From contig NZ_CP010407.1 of assembly GCF_000830005.1 (NCBI RefSeq), forward strand, positions 1,579,001-1,643,000: a stretch of 64,000 nt of DNA. Reading direction: 5' to 3'. Both the position numbers and the translations under genes were made by a program. Positions 1 through 11,355 of the stretch are shown here, one piece after another. The DNA comes from Streptomyces vietnamensis. GTDB lineage: Bacteria; Actinomycetota; Actinomycetes; Streptomycetales; Streptomycetaceae. The notes under the pieces are model-generated. The model saw only the letters and a program-made list of their open reading frames with translations. It was not told where the DNA came from and searched no databases. Position 1 is the first letter of the stretch. The number at the start of each line of letters is the position of its first letter.

Positions 1-171
1 CAGTCGCAGCGCGGCGACTACAACGGCAAGGTGCTGTCGATCCGTCAGGACGACCTGCGCACGCTCGCCGTCATCTACGACCAGTCCCCCTCGGTCCTCA
101 CCGAGCAGCTGATCAGCTGGGGCGTCCTGGACGCGGACGCGCGCCGCGCGGTCGCCCACGAGGACAACTGA
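1..171 (+). CDS. bldD: Transcriptional regulator BldD, C-terminal part (5' end outside window)
   Basis: This is the last 56 codons of BldD, the master repressor that holds Streptomyces in vegetative growth; the N-terminal helix-turn-helix lies before the window. The fragment contains the cyclic-di-GMP signature of the BldD C-terminal domain: RGD at fragment residues 4-6, eight residues, then RQDD at 15-18. In this family these residues bind a c-di-GMP tetramer that joins two C-terminal domains and activates DNA binding. The C-terminus (Leu-Asp-Ala-Asp-Ala-Arg-Arg-Ala) matches the family as I know it. A long hairpin follows the TGA stop, so bldD is probably monocistronic. Identity is very secure from the motif and the neighbouring nusB-efp genes. 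Confidence 0.95.
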   Translation, partial: QSQRGDYNGKVLSIRQDDLRTLAVIYDQSPSVLTEQLISWGVLDADARRAVAHEDN

Positions 172-200
172 CCCTGCCGAGGGCGTAGCAGAAACGTACC

Positions 201-240
201 GCCGGGCCCGTGGACGTCATCCGACGTTCACGGGCCCGGC
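201..240 (+). terminator. Intrinsic terminator after bldD
   Basis: Inverted repeat with arms 201-218 and 223-240: 18 bp with one G-U pair and a 4-nt loop, followed directly by a T-rich run (acttttctttc). It lies 30 bp after the bldD stop. This is the best canonical terminator in the window. Confidence 0.9.
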
Positions 241-290
241 ACTTTTCTTTCCCCCAGGAGCCCCTGGTACGCGAACAGGAGCCCCGGATA

Positions 291-333
291 CGCGAAGGGG
301 CCCGCAGCACCGAGTGCTGCGGGCCCCTTCGCG
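291..333 (-). terminator. Terminator of the efp-nusB transcript
   Basis: Perfect 20-bp inverted repeat, arms 291-310 and 314-333, with a CGA triloop, 14 bp beyond the nusB stop. It faces the bldD terminator, so the two converging transcripts are separated by back-to-back hairpins. It has no long U tract, which is usual for Streptomyces hairpin terminators. Confidence 0.85.
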
Positions 334-346
334 CGCCGTACGGGAC

Positions 347-784
347 CTAGGCGTCCGCGTCGCGGCGCAGGCGCGGCTTCAGGTCCTTGAAGCGCCCCAG
401 CAGACCGTTGACGAAGGTCGGGGACTCGTCGGTGGAGAACTCCTTGGCGAGCTGCACCGCCTCGTCGATCGCGACCGCGTCGGGCGTGTCGTCCTCCCAG
501 ATCACCTCGTACGCACCGAGGCGCACGATGTTCCGGTCGGCGACGGGCATCCGGTCGAGGTCCCAGTCCACCGCGTAGGTCGCGATGAGCTCGTCGATCC
601 GCGCCACGTGGGCGGCGTACCCCTCGACCAGCTGCATGGTGAAGTCGTTGACCGGCGGCTGGCGGTCGTCGGACCGCGAGAGCCGGACCTGGTCCGCGAG
701 GACCTCCTGGACGGAGGCGCCGCGCTGGTCGGCCTCGAAGAGGATCTGGAAGGCGCGCTTGCGCGCCTTGCTCCGAGCAGCCAC
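347..784 (-). CDS. nusB: Transcription antitermination factor NusB
   Basis: 145-aa protein matching NusB throughout: basic N-terminus (Ala-Arg-Ser-Lys-Ala-Arg-Lys-Arg), the helical segment with Gln-Leu-Val-Glu-Gly-Tyr, the conserved Asp-Arg-Asn-Ile-Val-Arg-Leu-Gly-Ala-Tyr-Glu stretch, and the Ala-Lys-Glu-Phe-Ser near the end. NusB binds boxA RNA with NusE (S10) and supports antitermination on rRNA operons. It starts with GTG at 784, only 2 nt after the efp stop, so efp and nusB are almost certainly cotranscribed, as in many actinobacteria. Length is normal for the family. A strong hairpin ends the unit. Confidence 0.96.
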   Translation of the reverse strand: MAARSKARKRAFQILFEADQRGASVQEVLADQVRLSRSDDRQPPVNDFTMQLVEGYAAHVARIDELIATYAVDWDLDRMPVADRNIVRLGAYEVIWEDDTPDAVAIDEAVQLAKEFSTDESPTFVNGLLGRFKDLKPRLRRDADA

Positions 785-786
785 GG

Positions 787-1353
787 CTACTTGTTCACCC
801 GGCCGAGGTAGCTGCTGTCGCGGGTGTCGACCTTGACCTTCTCACCGGTGGTGATGAAGAGCGGGACCTGGATCTCGTGGCCGGTCTCCAGGGTGGCGGG
901 CTTGGTGCCACCGGTGGAGCGGTCGCCCTGGACGCCCGGGTCGGTGTGCTGGATGGTCAGCTCGACGGCGGCCGGGAGCTCGACGTAGAGCACCTCGCCC
1001 TCGTGCTGCGCGACCGAGGCGGTGAAGCCCTCGACGAGGAAGTTGGCGGTGTCGCCGACGGCCGCACGGGAGACGTGCAGCTGGTCGTAGGTCTCCATGT
1101 CCATGAAGACGAAGTAGTCGCCGTCCATGTAGGAGAACTGCATGTCGCGGCGGTCGATGGTGGCCGTGTCGACCTTCACACCGGCGTTGAAGGTCTTGTC
1201 GACGACCTTGCCGGACAGCACGTTCTTGAGCTTGGTGCGCACGAAGGCCGGGCCCTTGCCGGGCTTGACGTGCTGGAACTCGACGACGGACCAGAGCTGG
1301 CCGCCTTCGAGCTTGAGCACCATGCCGTTCTTGAGGTCGTTCGTGGAAGCCAC
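787..1353 (-). CDS. efp: Elongation factor P
   Basis: 188-aa EF-P with the usual three beta-barrel domains. The loop that reaches the peptidyl-transferase centre reads PGKGP at residues 31-35. This is the palindromic, apparently unmodified-lysine type known from actinobacterial EF-P; it works without EpmA-type modification, and no epmA or epmB homologue is seen nearby. EF-P rescues ribosomes stalled on polyproline, relevant here because several neighbours (P-loop protein at 2575-3576, MltG, SecD) carry proline-rich stretches. The start is GTG at 1353 with an AGGAG element about 11 nt upstream. The TAG stop lies 2 nt before nusB. Confidence 0.96.
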   Translation of the reverse strand: MASTNDLKNGMVLKLEGGQLWSVVEFQHVKPGKGPAFVRTKLKNVLSGKVVDKTFNAGVKVDTATIDRRDMQFSYMDGDYFVFMDMETYDQLHVSRAAVGDTANFLVEGFTASVAQHEGEVLYVELPAAVELTIQHTDPGVQGDRSTGGTKPATLETGHEIQVPLFITTGEKVKVDTRDSSYLGRVNK

Positions 1354-1401
1354 GGTTGCGGAATCTCCTGGACTGACGTGGACCGAGAAGGCAGGGCGCG
1401 C

Positions 1402-2514
1402 CTACAGCGCGAGCAGCTCCTTGGTCGTGATGGTGAGTAGCTCGGGTCCGCCGTCCGCCTCCTGGCGTACGACGAGCGTGTCATCGATCCGGACTCCGCC
1501 CCGGCCCGGGAGGTGGACCCCCGGTTCGACGGTGACCGGCACGCAAGCGTCCAGTTTACCCATGGCCGAAGGTGAGAGCTGCGGGTCCTCGTCGATTTCG
1601 AGCCCCACTCCGTGCCCGGTGAGGGGCACGGTGGCCCCCGCGTGCCCCGCGGCGTCCAGGATCTGGCGGGCCGCCCGGTCCACGTCCCGGTAGTCGGCGC
1701 CGGGCGCGAGGGACTCGCGGCCGGCCCGCTGAGCGGCGAAGACGAGCTCGTACAGCTCGATCTGCCAGTCGGCGGGGGTGGTGCCGATGACGAACGTCCG
1801 GCCGATCTCGCACCGGTAGCCGCGGTAGTCCGCGCCGAGGCAGACGGTGAGGAAATCGCCCTCCTCGACCCGGCGGTCGGTGGGCCGGTGCCCCCGGCGC
1901 CCGGAGTGCGGTCCCGTCCCCACCGAGGTCGGGAAGGCGGCCCCGTCGGCGCCGTGGTCGACGAGCCGCCGCTCCAGCTCCAGGGCGAGGTGGCGCTCGG
2001 TCCGCCCCACCAGGATCGACTCCAGGAGCTCGCCGAGGGCCTGGTCGGCGATCTCCGCCGCGATCCGCAGGCAGGCGATCTCGTCCTCGTCCTTGACGAT
2101 CCTGAGCTGCTCCACGGCGCAGGCGAGGTCGGCGAGGCGCAGTGCGGGGGCGACGGAGCCCATGGCCCGGTGCCGGGCGACCGTCAGATGGTGCTCCTCG
2201 ACGGCGAGCGCGTCGGCGCCGGCCCGGCGGGCCAGGTCGACGGCGGCGACCGCCGGATCACCGCCCCCGGCGGGCATGACCTGCTGCCGGAGCAGTTCGT
2301 CGAGCCGCCCGTCGGCCGGTTCGCCACCGGGCGCGACGGGGCAGAGCAGGACGTCCGCCTCCGGTTCCGGCCCGACGAGCAGGACGGCGCCGGGCGGTGA
2401 ACCACCCGCGAGATAGCGGACGTTGGCGGGACGGGAGACCAGGGCCGCCGGGCTGCCCGCGGCCGCGCACCGGTCGCGCAGCCGCACACGGCGGTCCGCA
2501 TACACCTCTGACAT
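1402..2514 (-). CDS. Aminopeptidase P / Xaa-Pro dipeptidase family protein with altered metal site
   Basis: 370-aa pita-bread-fold (M24) protein with an N-terminal creatinase-like domain (about residues 1-130) and a C-terminal catalytic domain. The usual five metal ligands are Asp-Asp-His-Glu-Glu. By motif alignment they read here as Cys (in Thr-Val-Cys-Leu-Gly-Ala), Glu (in Arg-Cys-Glu-Ile-Gly-Arg-Thr), His (Gly-His-Gly-Val-Gly-Leu), Glu (Val-Glu-Pro-Gly) and Asp (Arg-Ile-Asp-Asp-Thr). Three positions are therefore substituted. The general fold is clear; whether it cleaves proline peptides is uncertain. The ATG start at 2514 follows the upstream P-loop gene by 60 nt, and efp lies 48 nt downstream. 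It is commonly annotated pepQ/pepP, but I leave the symbol blank because the site is degenerate. Confidence 0.85.
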   Translation of the reverse strand: MSEVYADRRVRLRDRCAAAGSPAALVSRPANVRYLAGGSPPGAVLLVGPEPEADVLLCPVAPGGEPADGRLDELLRQQVMPAGGGDPAVAAVDLARRAGADALAVEEHHLTVARHRAMGSVAPALRLADLACAVEQLRIVKDEDEIACLRIAAEIADQALGELLESILVGRTERHLALELERRLVDHGADGAAFPTSVGTGPHSGRRGHRPTDRRVEEGDFLTVCLGADYRGYRCEIGRTFVIGTTPADWQIELYELVFAAQRAGRESLAPGADYRDVDRAARQILDAAGHAGATVPLTGHGVGLEIDEDPQLSPSAMGKLDACVPVTVEPGVHLPGRGGVRIDDTLVVRQEADGGPELLTITTKELLAL

Positions 2515-2574
2515 GCTCCGAGCCTACGAGCGTCGCGGCGGGCCGTCCTGTTCAGAACGGCCGTCCGGGCGGGG

Positions 2575-3576
2575 TCACCAGGTGGGCGGGCTCGCGATCG
2601 CGCGGGCGAGGACGTCGTCGAGGACACGTGCGGTGGTCTCGACGTCGTACGTGGAGTTGTCGATGATCGGCAGGCCCGAGCCGTACCAGCCGGCCATCCT
2701 GCCGTGGATGGCGGCGACCTCCTCGTCCGAGAGGCGCCGGTTGCCGCTGCGCTCGGCGTTGCGCTCCAGGACGATCTCCAGGCCGGGCAGCAGGACGACG
2801 GGCAGCAAGCCGGGGCCGACGTGGCGCTTCCAGCCGCCGAGGCCGACGACGGGCCGGTCCGGGAAGACGGCGTCGTCGACGATGCAGGAGATGCCGTTGG
2901 CGAGGAAGTTGCGCGCGGCGAAGCCGCAGGTGCGGCGGGGGGGCCGGTACTGCGCCTCGGAGTGCTCGTTCCAGCCGGACTGCGGGTCGGCGAAGCCCGA
3001 GCAGACCCACTCGCGGACGTCGTCGAGGCTGATGTGCGCGGTGGGCACGCGGCGGCGCTGCGCCCAGTGCCGGGCGACGGTCGTCTTGCCCGCGCCCGCG
3101 GGGCCGATGAGGAGTACGGCGAGGGTCGCCGCGCCGGTCCCGGCGCCGTGCTCCACGGGCGGCGCGAGCGGCGCGCTCACGGGCGGCAGCGGCACGTGCC
3201 CGGTCAGGTCCGCGCGCGGCGGGGCGGAGGAGGGGTGCTGCGGGGCGGCGGGGTGCGGCCCGGAGCCGGGATGCTGCGGGGCCCCGGGGTGCGGCGCGCC
3301 GGCCGGATGGGGCGCCGCGGGATGCTGGGGGCCCGCCGGGTGGGGTGCGGCAGGGTGCGGGGGACCCACCGGATGCTGCGGTACGCCTCCGGGGGCGCCC
3401 CAGCCCGGCTGGGCGTGCGGGGGCCGGGGAGCCCCGGCCTGGACCGTCGGATGCACACCGAGCCGGGGTCCGGACGCGGGCCCCGGGTACGGGGTGCCCG
3501 GCGGCACCGACGGAGGAACGGGCGGCTGCCCGCCGAGGTCCCCGCCGCCCGCCGGCCCCCCCACTGCGTGCTGCAT
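2575..3576 (-). CDS. P-loop ATPase/kinase-like protein with Pro/His-rich N-terminus
   Basis: 333-aa protein. Residues 1 to about 145 are low-complexity Pro/Gly/His/Ala, with short repeats of the type Pro-His-Pro-Ala and Gln-His-Pro. From about residue 150 there is a nucleoside-kinase-like P-loop domain with the Walker A motif GPAGAGKTT, a later Asp-Asp-Val-Arg-Glu (typical of AAA_33/zeta-toxin-like kinases), and a C-terminal helical part. The substrate is unknown. The gene sits between aroQ (141 nt upstream) and the peptidase gene, so it may be transcribed with the aro genes. The disordered N-terminus suggests a protein-interaction or condensate-like role, but that is inference. No transmembrane segment is seen. 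Confidence 0.8.
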   Translation of the reverse strand: MQHAVGGPAGGGDLGGQPPVPPSVPPGTPYPGPASGPRLGVHPTVQAGAPRPPHAQPGWGAPGGVPQHPVGPPHPAAPHPAGPQHPAAPHPAGAPHPGAPQHPGSGPHPAAPQHPSSAPPRADLTGHVPLPPVSAPLAPPVEHGAGTGAATLAVLLIGPAGAGKTTVARHWAQRRRVPTAHISLDDVREWVCSGFADPQSGWNEHSEAQYRPPRRTCGFAARNFLANGISCIVDDAVFPDRPVVGLGGWKRHVGPGLLPVVLLPGLEIVLERNAERSGNRRLSDEEVAAIHGRMAGWYGSGLPIIDNSTYDVETTARVLDDVLARAIASPPTW

Positions 3577-3717
3577 CCGGTGCCACTCCGTCTCGTACGC
3601 CTGCTGGATCCCCGGACCGGTGTGTCCGTGGACGGCGGAACGTTACCGTCCCCGACCCTCACAGGTGCAACGCCCGGGGACGCCCCCTGGTGCCCGGTCG
3701 GGCCCCCTCGGGATCTG

Positions 3718-6954
<3,237 letters not shown>

Positions 6955-7068
6955 CGATGCTCCTCTTGCTCGCGCCTGGGCACTGCGACGACGCGGCCGG
7001 GTGCGCGGCCCTGGCCCGCCAACCCCGATCCTCCCACGTCCGGGGGACGAACCCGCCCTCCGGTCCAG

Positions 7069-7323
7069 CTATCGGACGTCGGCCTCGCTCTCCTGGACGG
7101 CCTCGCCGCTCTCGCGGTCGGCCTCGCTCTCCTCCAGGGGCGCGCCGAATCGCTCACGCAGCCAGCCGAGCCCGAGGTGGACGACCACGGCGCAGCCGAA
7201 CGCGAGCAACGGATACCTCACCCATTCGGGCAAGTGGTGGTGGAACGCCGCGAAGACCAGTCGCACGAGGTCAAAGGCCACGCCCCACCGCGACGCCAGT
7301 ACGAGTTCCCCGCCCGTGTCCAC
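7069..7323 (-). CDS. Small single-span membrane protein between aroE and aroC
   Basis: 84-aa protein of unknown function. It has one hydrophobic segment (Tyr-Pro-Leu-Leu-Ala-Phe-Gly-Cys-Ala-Val-Val-Val-His, about residues 46-60) and an acidic, charged C-terminus rich in Glu, Ser and Asp. The start is taken as GTG at 7323, because a GGGGGAG ribosome-binding site sits 6 nt upstream; a Val codon further upstream is GTC and cannot start. It lies 38 nt after aroE and 114 nt before aroC, in the same orientation, so it belongs to the aro operon. I do not recognise a domain. Confidence 0.7.
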   Translation of the reverse strand: MDTGGELVLASRWGVAFDLVRLVFAAFHHHLPEWVRYPLLAFGCAVVVHLGLGWLRERFGAPLEESEADRESGEAVQESEADVR

Positions 7324-7361
7324 TACCGCTCCCCCGTGATCGACTCGGTACGGGGTGGAGC

Positions 7362-8189
7362 CTACCGAGCCGCCAGCGCCCGCTCCCCCGCCGCCCGCAT
7401 GGCCGCGAGCGGGGCCTTCGGGACGCCCGTCATCTGCTCCACCTGGAGGACGGCCTGGTGGACGAGGAGGTCGAGGCCGCCGACGACCTTGCCGCCGCGC
7501 TCGGACCAGGCGGCGGCGAGCGGGGTCGGCCAGGGGTCGTACAGGACGTCGAAGAGCGTGCCGACCCGGTCGGGGACGGCGGTCGCCAGGGCGTTCGTGG
7601 TGCCGGCCGGGGTGGTCGCGATCACCAGCGGGGAGGCGAAGGCCTCGGCCGCGTCGTCCCAGTCGGCGGTGCGGACGTCCACGCCGAGCCGCTCGCCCCA
7701 GCCGCGCATCTCCTCGGCCCGCGCCTCGCTCCGTACGTACGCGGTGACGGGGCCCGCGCAGATCCGGGCGAGGGCGGCGAGCGCGGAGGAGGCGGTGGCG
7801 CCGGCGCCGAGGACGGCCGCCGACTCCACCTTCTCGACGCCGCGCTCGCGCAGGGCGGCGATCATGCCGGGGATGTCGGTGTTGTCGCCGACCCGGCGCC
7901 CGTCCTCGCGGAAGACGACGGTGTTGACGGCCTCCACGGAGGCGGCCGTGTCGCTGATCTCGTCGAGCAGCGGGATGATCGCCCGCTTGAGCGGCATCGT
8001 CAGCGAGAGCCCGGCCCAGGTCCCGTCCAGCTCGCCCACGAACCCCGACAGCGCCGCCTCGTCGACCTCGAAGCGCTCGTACGACCAGTCGTCGAGCCCG
8101 AGCTCGGCGTACGCGGCCCGGTGCAGGACCGGGGAGAGCGAGTGGGCGATGGGCGAACCGAGGACGGCCGCGCGATGTTGCTTGCTCAC
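7362..8189 (-). CDS. aroE: Shikimate dehydrogenase
   Basis: 275-aa NADP-dependent enzyme reducing 3-dehydroshikimate. The substrate-binding Gly-Ser-Pro-Ile-Ala-His-Ser-Leu-Ser-Pro motif is at residues 11-20. The catalytic Lys is in Leu-Thr-Met-Pro-Leu-Lys-Arg (about 65-71). The Asn and Asp of the active site lie in Val-Asn-Thr and Asp-Asn-Thr-Asp. The Rossmann motif is Gly-Ala-Gly-Ala-Thr-Ala (about 128-133). The start is GTG at 8189, overlapping the mltG TGA (GTGA). It is the first aro gene after mltG in this run. Confidence 0.95.
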   Translation of the reverse strand: MSKQHRAAVLGSPIAHSLSPVLHRAAYAELGLDDWSYERFEVDEAALSGFVGELDGTWAGLSLTMPLKRAIIPLLDEISDTAASVEAVNTVVFREDGRRVGDNTDIPGMIAALRERGVEKVESAAVLGAGATASSALAALARICAGPVTAYVRSEARAEEMRGWGERLGVDVRTADWDDAAEAFASPLVIATTPAGTTNALATAVPDRVGTLFDVLYDPWPTPLAAAWSERGGKVVGGLDLLVHQAVLQVEQMTGVPKAPLAAMRAAGERALAAR

Positions 8190-9955
8190 TGGCCCTGCTT
8201 CCGTTGCTTCTCATACTCCGCGACGTTCCGGTTGTGCTCTTCGTTCGTCACGGAGAAGACGGTCTTGTTCTCGTTGATCGAGACGAAGTAGTACCACGGC
8301 CCGTCGGCGGGGTTCATCGCCGAGTTGACGGCCTCGATGCCGGGGTTGCTGATGGGACCGGGGATGAGCCCGATCACCTTGTACGTGTTGTACGGGTCGT
8401 CGATCTTGCGCAGGTCATCGACCGTGCCGACGTCGAGGGTGCTCTGACCCTTGAGGTAGTTCACCGTCGAGTCGAACTCCAGGCGGCCCACGGTCTCCAT
8501 GTTGCCGGGCTTGAGCCGGTTGTAGACCACGCGCGCGACCTTGTCGAAGTCGTGCTTGTACTTGCCTTCGACCTGCACCAGGCTCGCGACCGTGACGAGT
8601 TCCCACGGCCCCTTCAGACCCAGCGCCTTCGCCTTCGCGTTCAGGTCGAGCTTGGTGTACTCCTGGTTCGCGCGGGACACCATCTTGCGCAGGGCGTCCT
8701 CGGGCTTGGTGCCCTTGGCGACGGGGTAGCTCGCCGGGAAGAGGAATCCTTCCAGGGGGTCCTTGACCTCTTCGTGGTTCTTGGCCCAGTCGGGCAGCCC
8801 GAGGGAGTCCGCCTTCGCGAGCGCGATCTTCTTCGTGGTGCCCGGAGCCAGGTCGAGGCGCTCGTCGAGCTTCTCGTAGACCCAGGCGTTCCGCTTGCCC
8901 TCGGGAATGATGAGGTTGGCCTGGCTGACCGGGTTCAGCATCAGCGTGACGGCGCTCTCCGCCGACATCTCCTTCTTCAGCGTGTAGGCACCCGCCTGGA
9001 TCGAGAGACCCCGCGGGTTCTTCTGCTGCGCCGAGACGAAGGCGTCGACGCTCTTCACGACGCCGGCCTTCTTGAGGATGTTGCCGATCTCGTAGCCGCC
9101 CGCGGCCTTCGGGATCTCGACCTGGACCTCGCCGCTGCCGCTGCCCGTGTAGTCGGGCGCCGCGCCGAACTCGCCCTGCCAGAACTGGTAGCCGAAGTAG
9201 CCGATGCCGCCGACGCCGCCCACCAGGACGAGCGCGACGACCAGGCAGGCCACGCCGTTCTTGCCTTTGCGTTTCTTCGCTTTGCTGCGGCGTTCGCGGT
9301 CGTCGTCGCGGGAGCCCCGGCCGCGCCCGCGGCCCGGCTCCTCGTGGTAGTCGTCGTCCTCGTCGTCGCCGCCCGTGAAGAAGGGGTGCTTCTCCTCCTC
9401 CGGCTCCGGCTCCGGGTGCGCCTCTTCCTCCGGCGCCCAGTCGACGACCGGCTCCGGCGGGTTCTGCCGGCGGCCGGGCGGCTGGGGCGGCGGGTAGGCC
9501 TCGGGCGTCCCGTAGAGGTCCGGGTTCTGGCCGCCGTACGGATCGGCCGGGGGCGCGCCGTAGGCCATCGCCGCCTGACCGGTCTCCCAGTTGCCGTCGT
9601 ACTGCTGTCCGAGCTGCCCGGGCGTGTCGTAACCGCCGCCCGGGTACCCCGTCTCGTACTGCTGCGGCTGCTGGAACTGCTGCTGATGATGCTGCTGGTA
9701 CTGCGGATCGACGTACTGCTGCTGGGGCGGCTGCTGCTGGTACTGCTGCTGCGCCTGCTGCTGGTACGGGTCGCCCCCGTAGCCCTGACCGCCGCCCTGA
9801 CCGTACGGATCCGCGTAGCCCTGGCCCTCGTGGCCGTACTGGCTCGCCTGCTGCGGGTGCGGGTACTGCTGCTGGCCCTCCCACCCCTGGTCCCCGTAGA
9901 GCGGGTCCCCGGGGTGCCACGGTTCGGAGCCAGGGCCCCGGCCATACTCAGTCAT
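8186..9955 (-). CDS. mltG: Endolytic murein transglycosylase MltG (YceG-like)
   Basis: 589-aa membrane-anchored lytic transglycosylase that cuts nascent peptidoglycan and ends glycan chains. Residues 1 to about 180 are disordered and Gln/Tyr/Pro/Gly-rich, with dense glutamine runs at 65-100. Then come an acidic stretch (175-205), a basic stretch (205-232) and one transmembrane helix (234-257). The extracytoplasmic YceG domain follows; the active-site region reads Val-Ala-Ser-Leu-Val-Gln-Val-Glu-Gly, where the conserved catalytic Glu is expected, then Val-Val-Tyr-Asn-Arg-Leu. The ATG at 9955 follows a GGGGA element. Its stop overlaps aroE. In related genomes it follows ruvX; here a TnpB gene lies between them. 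Confidence 0.92.
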   Translation of the reverse strand: MTEYGRGPGSEPWHPGDPLYGDQGWEGQQQYPHPQQASQYGHEGQGYADPYGQGGGQGYGGDPYQQQAQQQYQQQPPQQQYVDPQYQQHHQQQFQQPQQYETGYPGGGYDTPGQLGQQYDGNWETGQAAMAYGAPPADPYGGQNPDLYGTPEAYPPPQPPGRRQNPPEPVVDWAPEEEAHPEPEPEEEKHPFFTGGDDEDDDYHEEPGRGRGRGSRDDDRERRSKAKKRKGKNGVACLVVALVLVGGVGGIGYFGYQFWQGEFGAAPDYTGSGSGEVQVEIPKAAGGYEIGNILKKAGVVKSVDAFVSAQQKNPRGLSIQAGAYTLKKEMSAESAVTLMLNPVSQANLIIPEGKRNAWVYEKLDERLDLAPGTTKKIALAKADSLGLPDWAKNHEEVKDPLEGFLFPASYPVAKGTKPEDALRKMVSRANQEYTKLDLNAKAKALGLKGPWELVTVASLVQVEGKYKHDFDKVARVVYNRLKPGNMETVGRLEFDSTVNYLKGQSTLDVGTVDDLRKIDDPYNTYKVIGLIPGPISNPGIEAVNSAMNPADGPWYYFVSINENKTVFSVTNEEHNRNVAEYEKQRKQGQ

Positions 9956-10057
9956 CGATCCCCAAAACAGCCGCGAGGCTTCCGGACGATCCGCCTCTAC
10001 GTAGTGCGGCAGCTGTTCGAACACCGCCGCATCGCGCGGAACGTTACCGTATCGCGA

Positions 10058-11314
10058 TCAGTTGACACCGATCCCTCCACACCGATAGTCGGAGAAATCT
10101 CCAGCGGTCACCCGCTTGGCTTCCTGCTTCAGCGCCGGTCGCCCTGTCCGGGACCGCTCCCGTCGGGGTCTTGCACCGGCTCCACAGGCCGTCACCGCCA
10201 GCCCGGCGGCCAGAAGGTTCTTCGCCCCGTTCTCATCTCTGTCGTGAGTCGTCCCACAGCCGGGGCAGGTCCAGTGGCGGACCCCGAGCGACAGCTTGGC
10301 GAGCACGTATCCGCAGTTGGAGCACGTCTTGCTCGACGGGTACCACTGATTGATCACGACAAGCCGACGACCGTACCAATGGCACTTGTACCCCAGCATG
10401 GCGCGGAGCTCCGACCAGGATGCATCGGAGATCGCGCGCGCCAGCGAGCGATTCTTCAACATGCCCCGCACATTGAGGTCCTCGATCACGATCATTTGGT
10501 TTTCACGAACGAGTCGAGTAGTCAGTTTGTGCAGGTAATCCCTACGCCGGTCGCTGATCTTGGCGTGAACCCTCGCGACTTTGAGCTGTGCCTTCTGGCG
10601 GTTCCGTGACCCCGACTGCTTCCGTGCCAGTTTCCGCTGAGCGCGTGCGAGACGCTTCCTGTCGCGCCGCTCGTACTTCGGGTTGGCGATCTTCTCCCCT
10701 GTCGACAGCGTCGCCAGCGTCGTGAGCCCTACGTCGAGCGCGACAGCAGGACTGTCAGCCGGCGGCAGCGGCCGAACCTCCGGATCCTCCACCAACAGCG
10801 ATACGAACCAGCGGCCGACCCCGTCCCGCGAAACAGTCACGGTAGACGGTTCCGCGCCGGGCGGGAGGGCCCGCGACCAAACGATGCGAAGCGGCTCGCT
10901 CAGCTTCGCGAGCGTCAGACGCCCATCGCGCCACCGGAACGCCGAACGCGTGTACTCCGCTGTCGCGCGTGACTTCTTCCGCGACTTGAACCGCGGGTAC
11001 TTCGCTCGCCCCTCCCAGAAGTTCACGAACGCCCCCTGCAAGTGCCTCAGGGCCTGCTGCAGAGGGACAGAGGACACCTCGCTCAGGTAGGCGAGTCCTT
11101 CGGCCTTCTTCCAGTTGGTGAGCATCGCCGAAGTCTGAACATAATTCACGCGTTCACACCTCTGGGACCACGCCTCGGTGCGAGCTTGGAGAGCCAGGTT
11201 GTAGACCTTTCGCACACACCCGAACGTGCGAGACAGCTCTGCCGCCTGCGCATCGGTCGGATAGAAACGGAACTTGAAGGCCCGTCTCACACGCTTGCCC
11301 TTCACAGCTCGCAC
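10058..11314 (-). mobile_element. tnpB: Solo TnpB-family RNA-guided nuclease gene (IS200/IS605-type, no tnpA)
   Basis: 418-aa TnpB/OrfB. The N-terminal helix-turn-helix-like region has the usual Phe-Lys-Phe-Arg-Phe-Tyr-Pro-Thr start. The RuvC nuclease residues are present: Asp194 (Ala-Leu-Asp-Val-Gly), Glu279 (Val-Ile-Glu-Asp-Leu), and Asp360 in His-Asp-Arg-Asp-Glu-Asn-Gly. A four-Cys zinc ribbon (331-334 and 350-353) lies between the last two. The catalytic set therefore looks intact. No TnpA transposase is nearby, so this is an IS1341-like solo element. The start is GTG at 11314; another GTG at 11305 is possible. It lies 41 nt beyond ruvX and 102 nt before mltG, splitting what is otherwise a continuous operon. 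Both neighbours keep full reading frames. Confidence 0.93.
10061..10200 (-). ncRNA. Candidate omega (reRNA) guide-RNA region at the 3' end of tnpB
   Basis: In this family the guide RNA comes from the end of the tnpB gene and the right element end. Here the last ~45 codons, after the zinc ribbon, are not part of the nuclease core. They contain adjacent small hairpins at 10082-10092 (4-bp stem, 3-nt loop) and 10091-10102. Any guide would lie just past the element end, at about 10020-10057 or slightly below. The exact boundaries and expression are not determinable from one sequence, so this is an inference from family knowledge. Confidence 0.35.
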
Positions 11315-11355
11315 GTTAGCGCCGCAGTCGCTGAACGAAGCGAAAACAAGAGAAG

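Noticed and set aside
9650..9800. Repeated ctgctg-type sequence as a possible DNA repeat element
   Set aside because: It encodes the glutamine-rich N-terminus of MltG and is explained by that protein.
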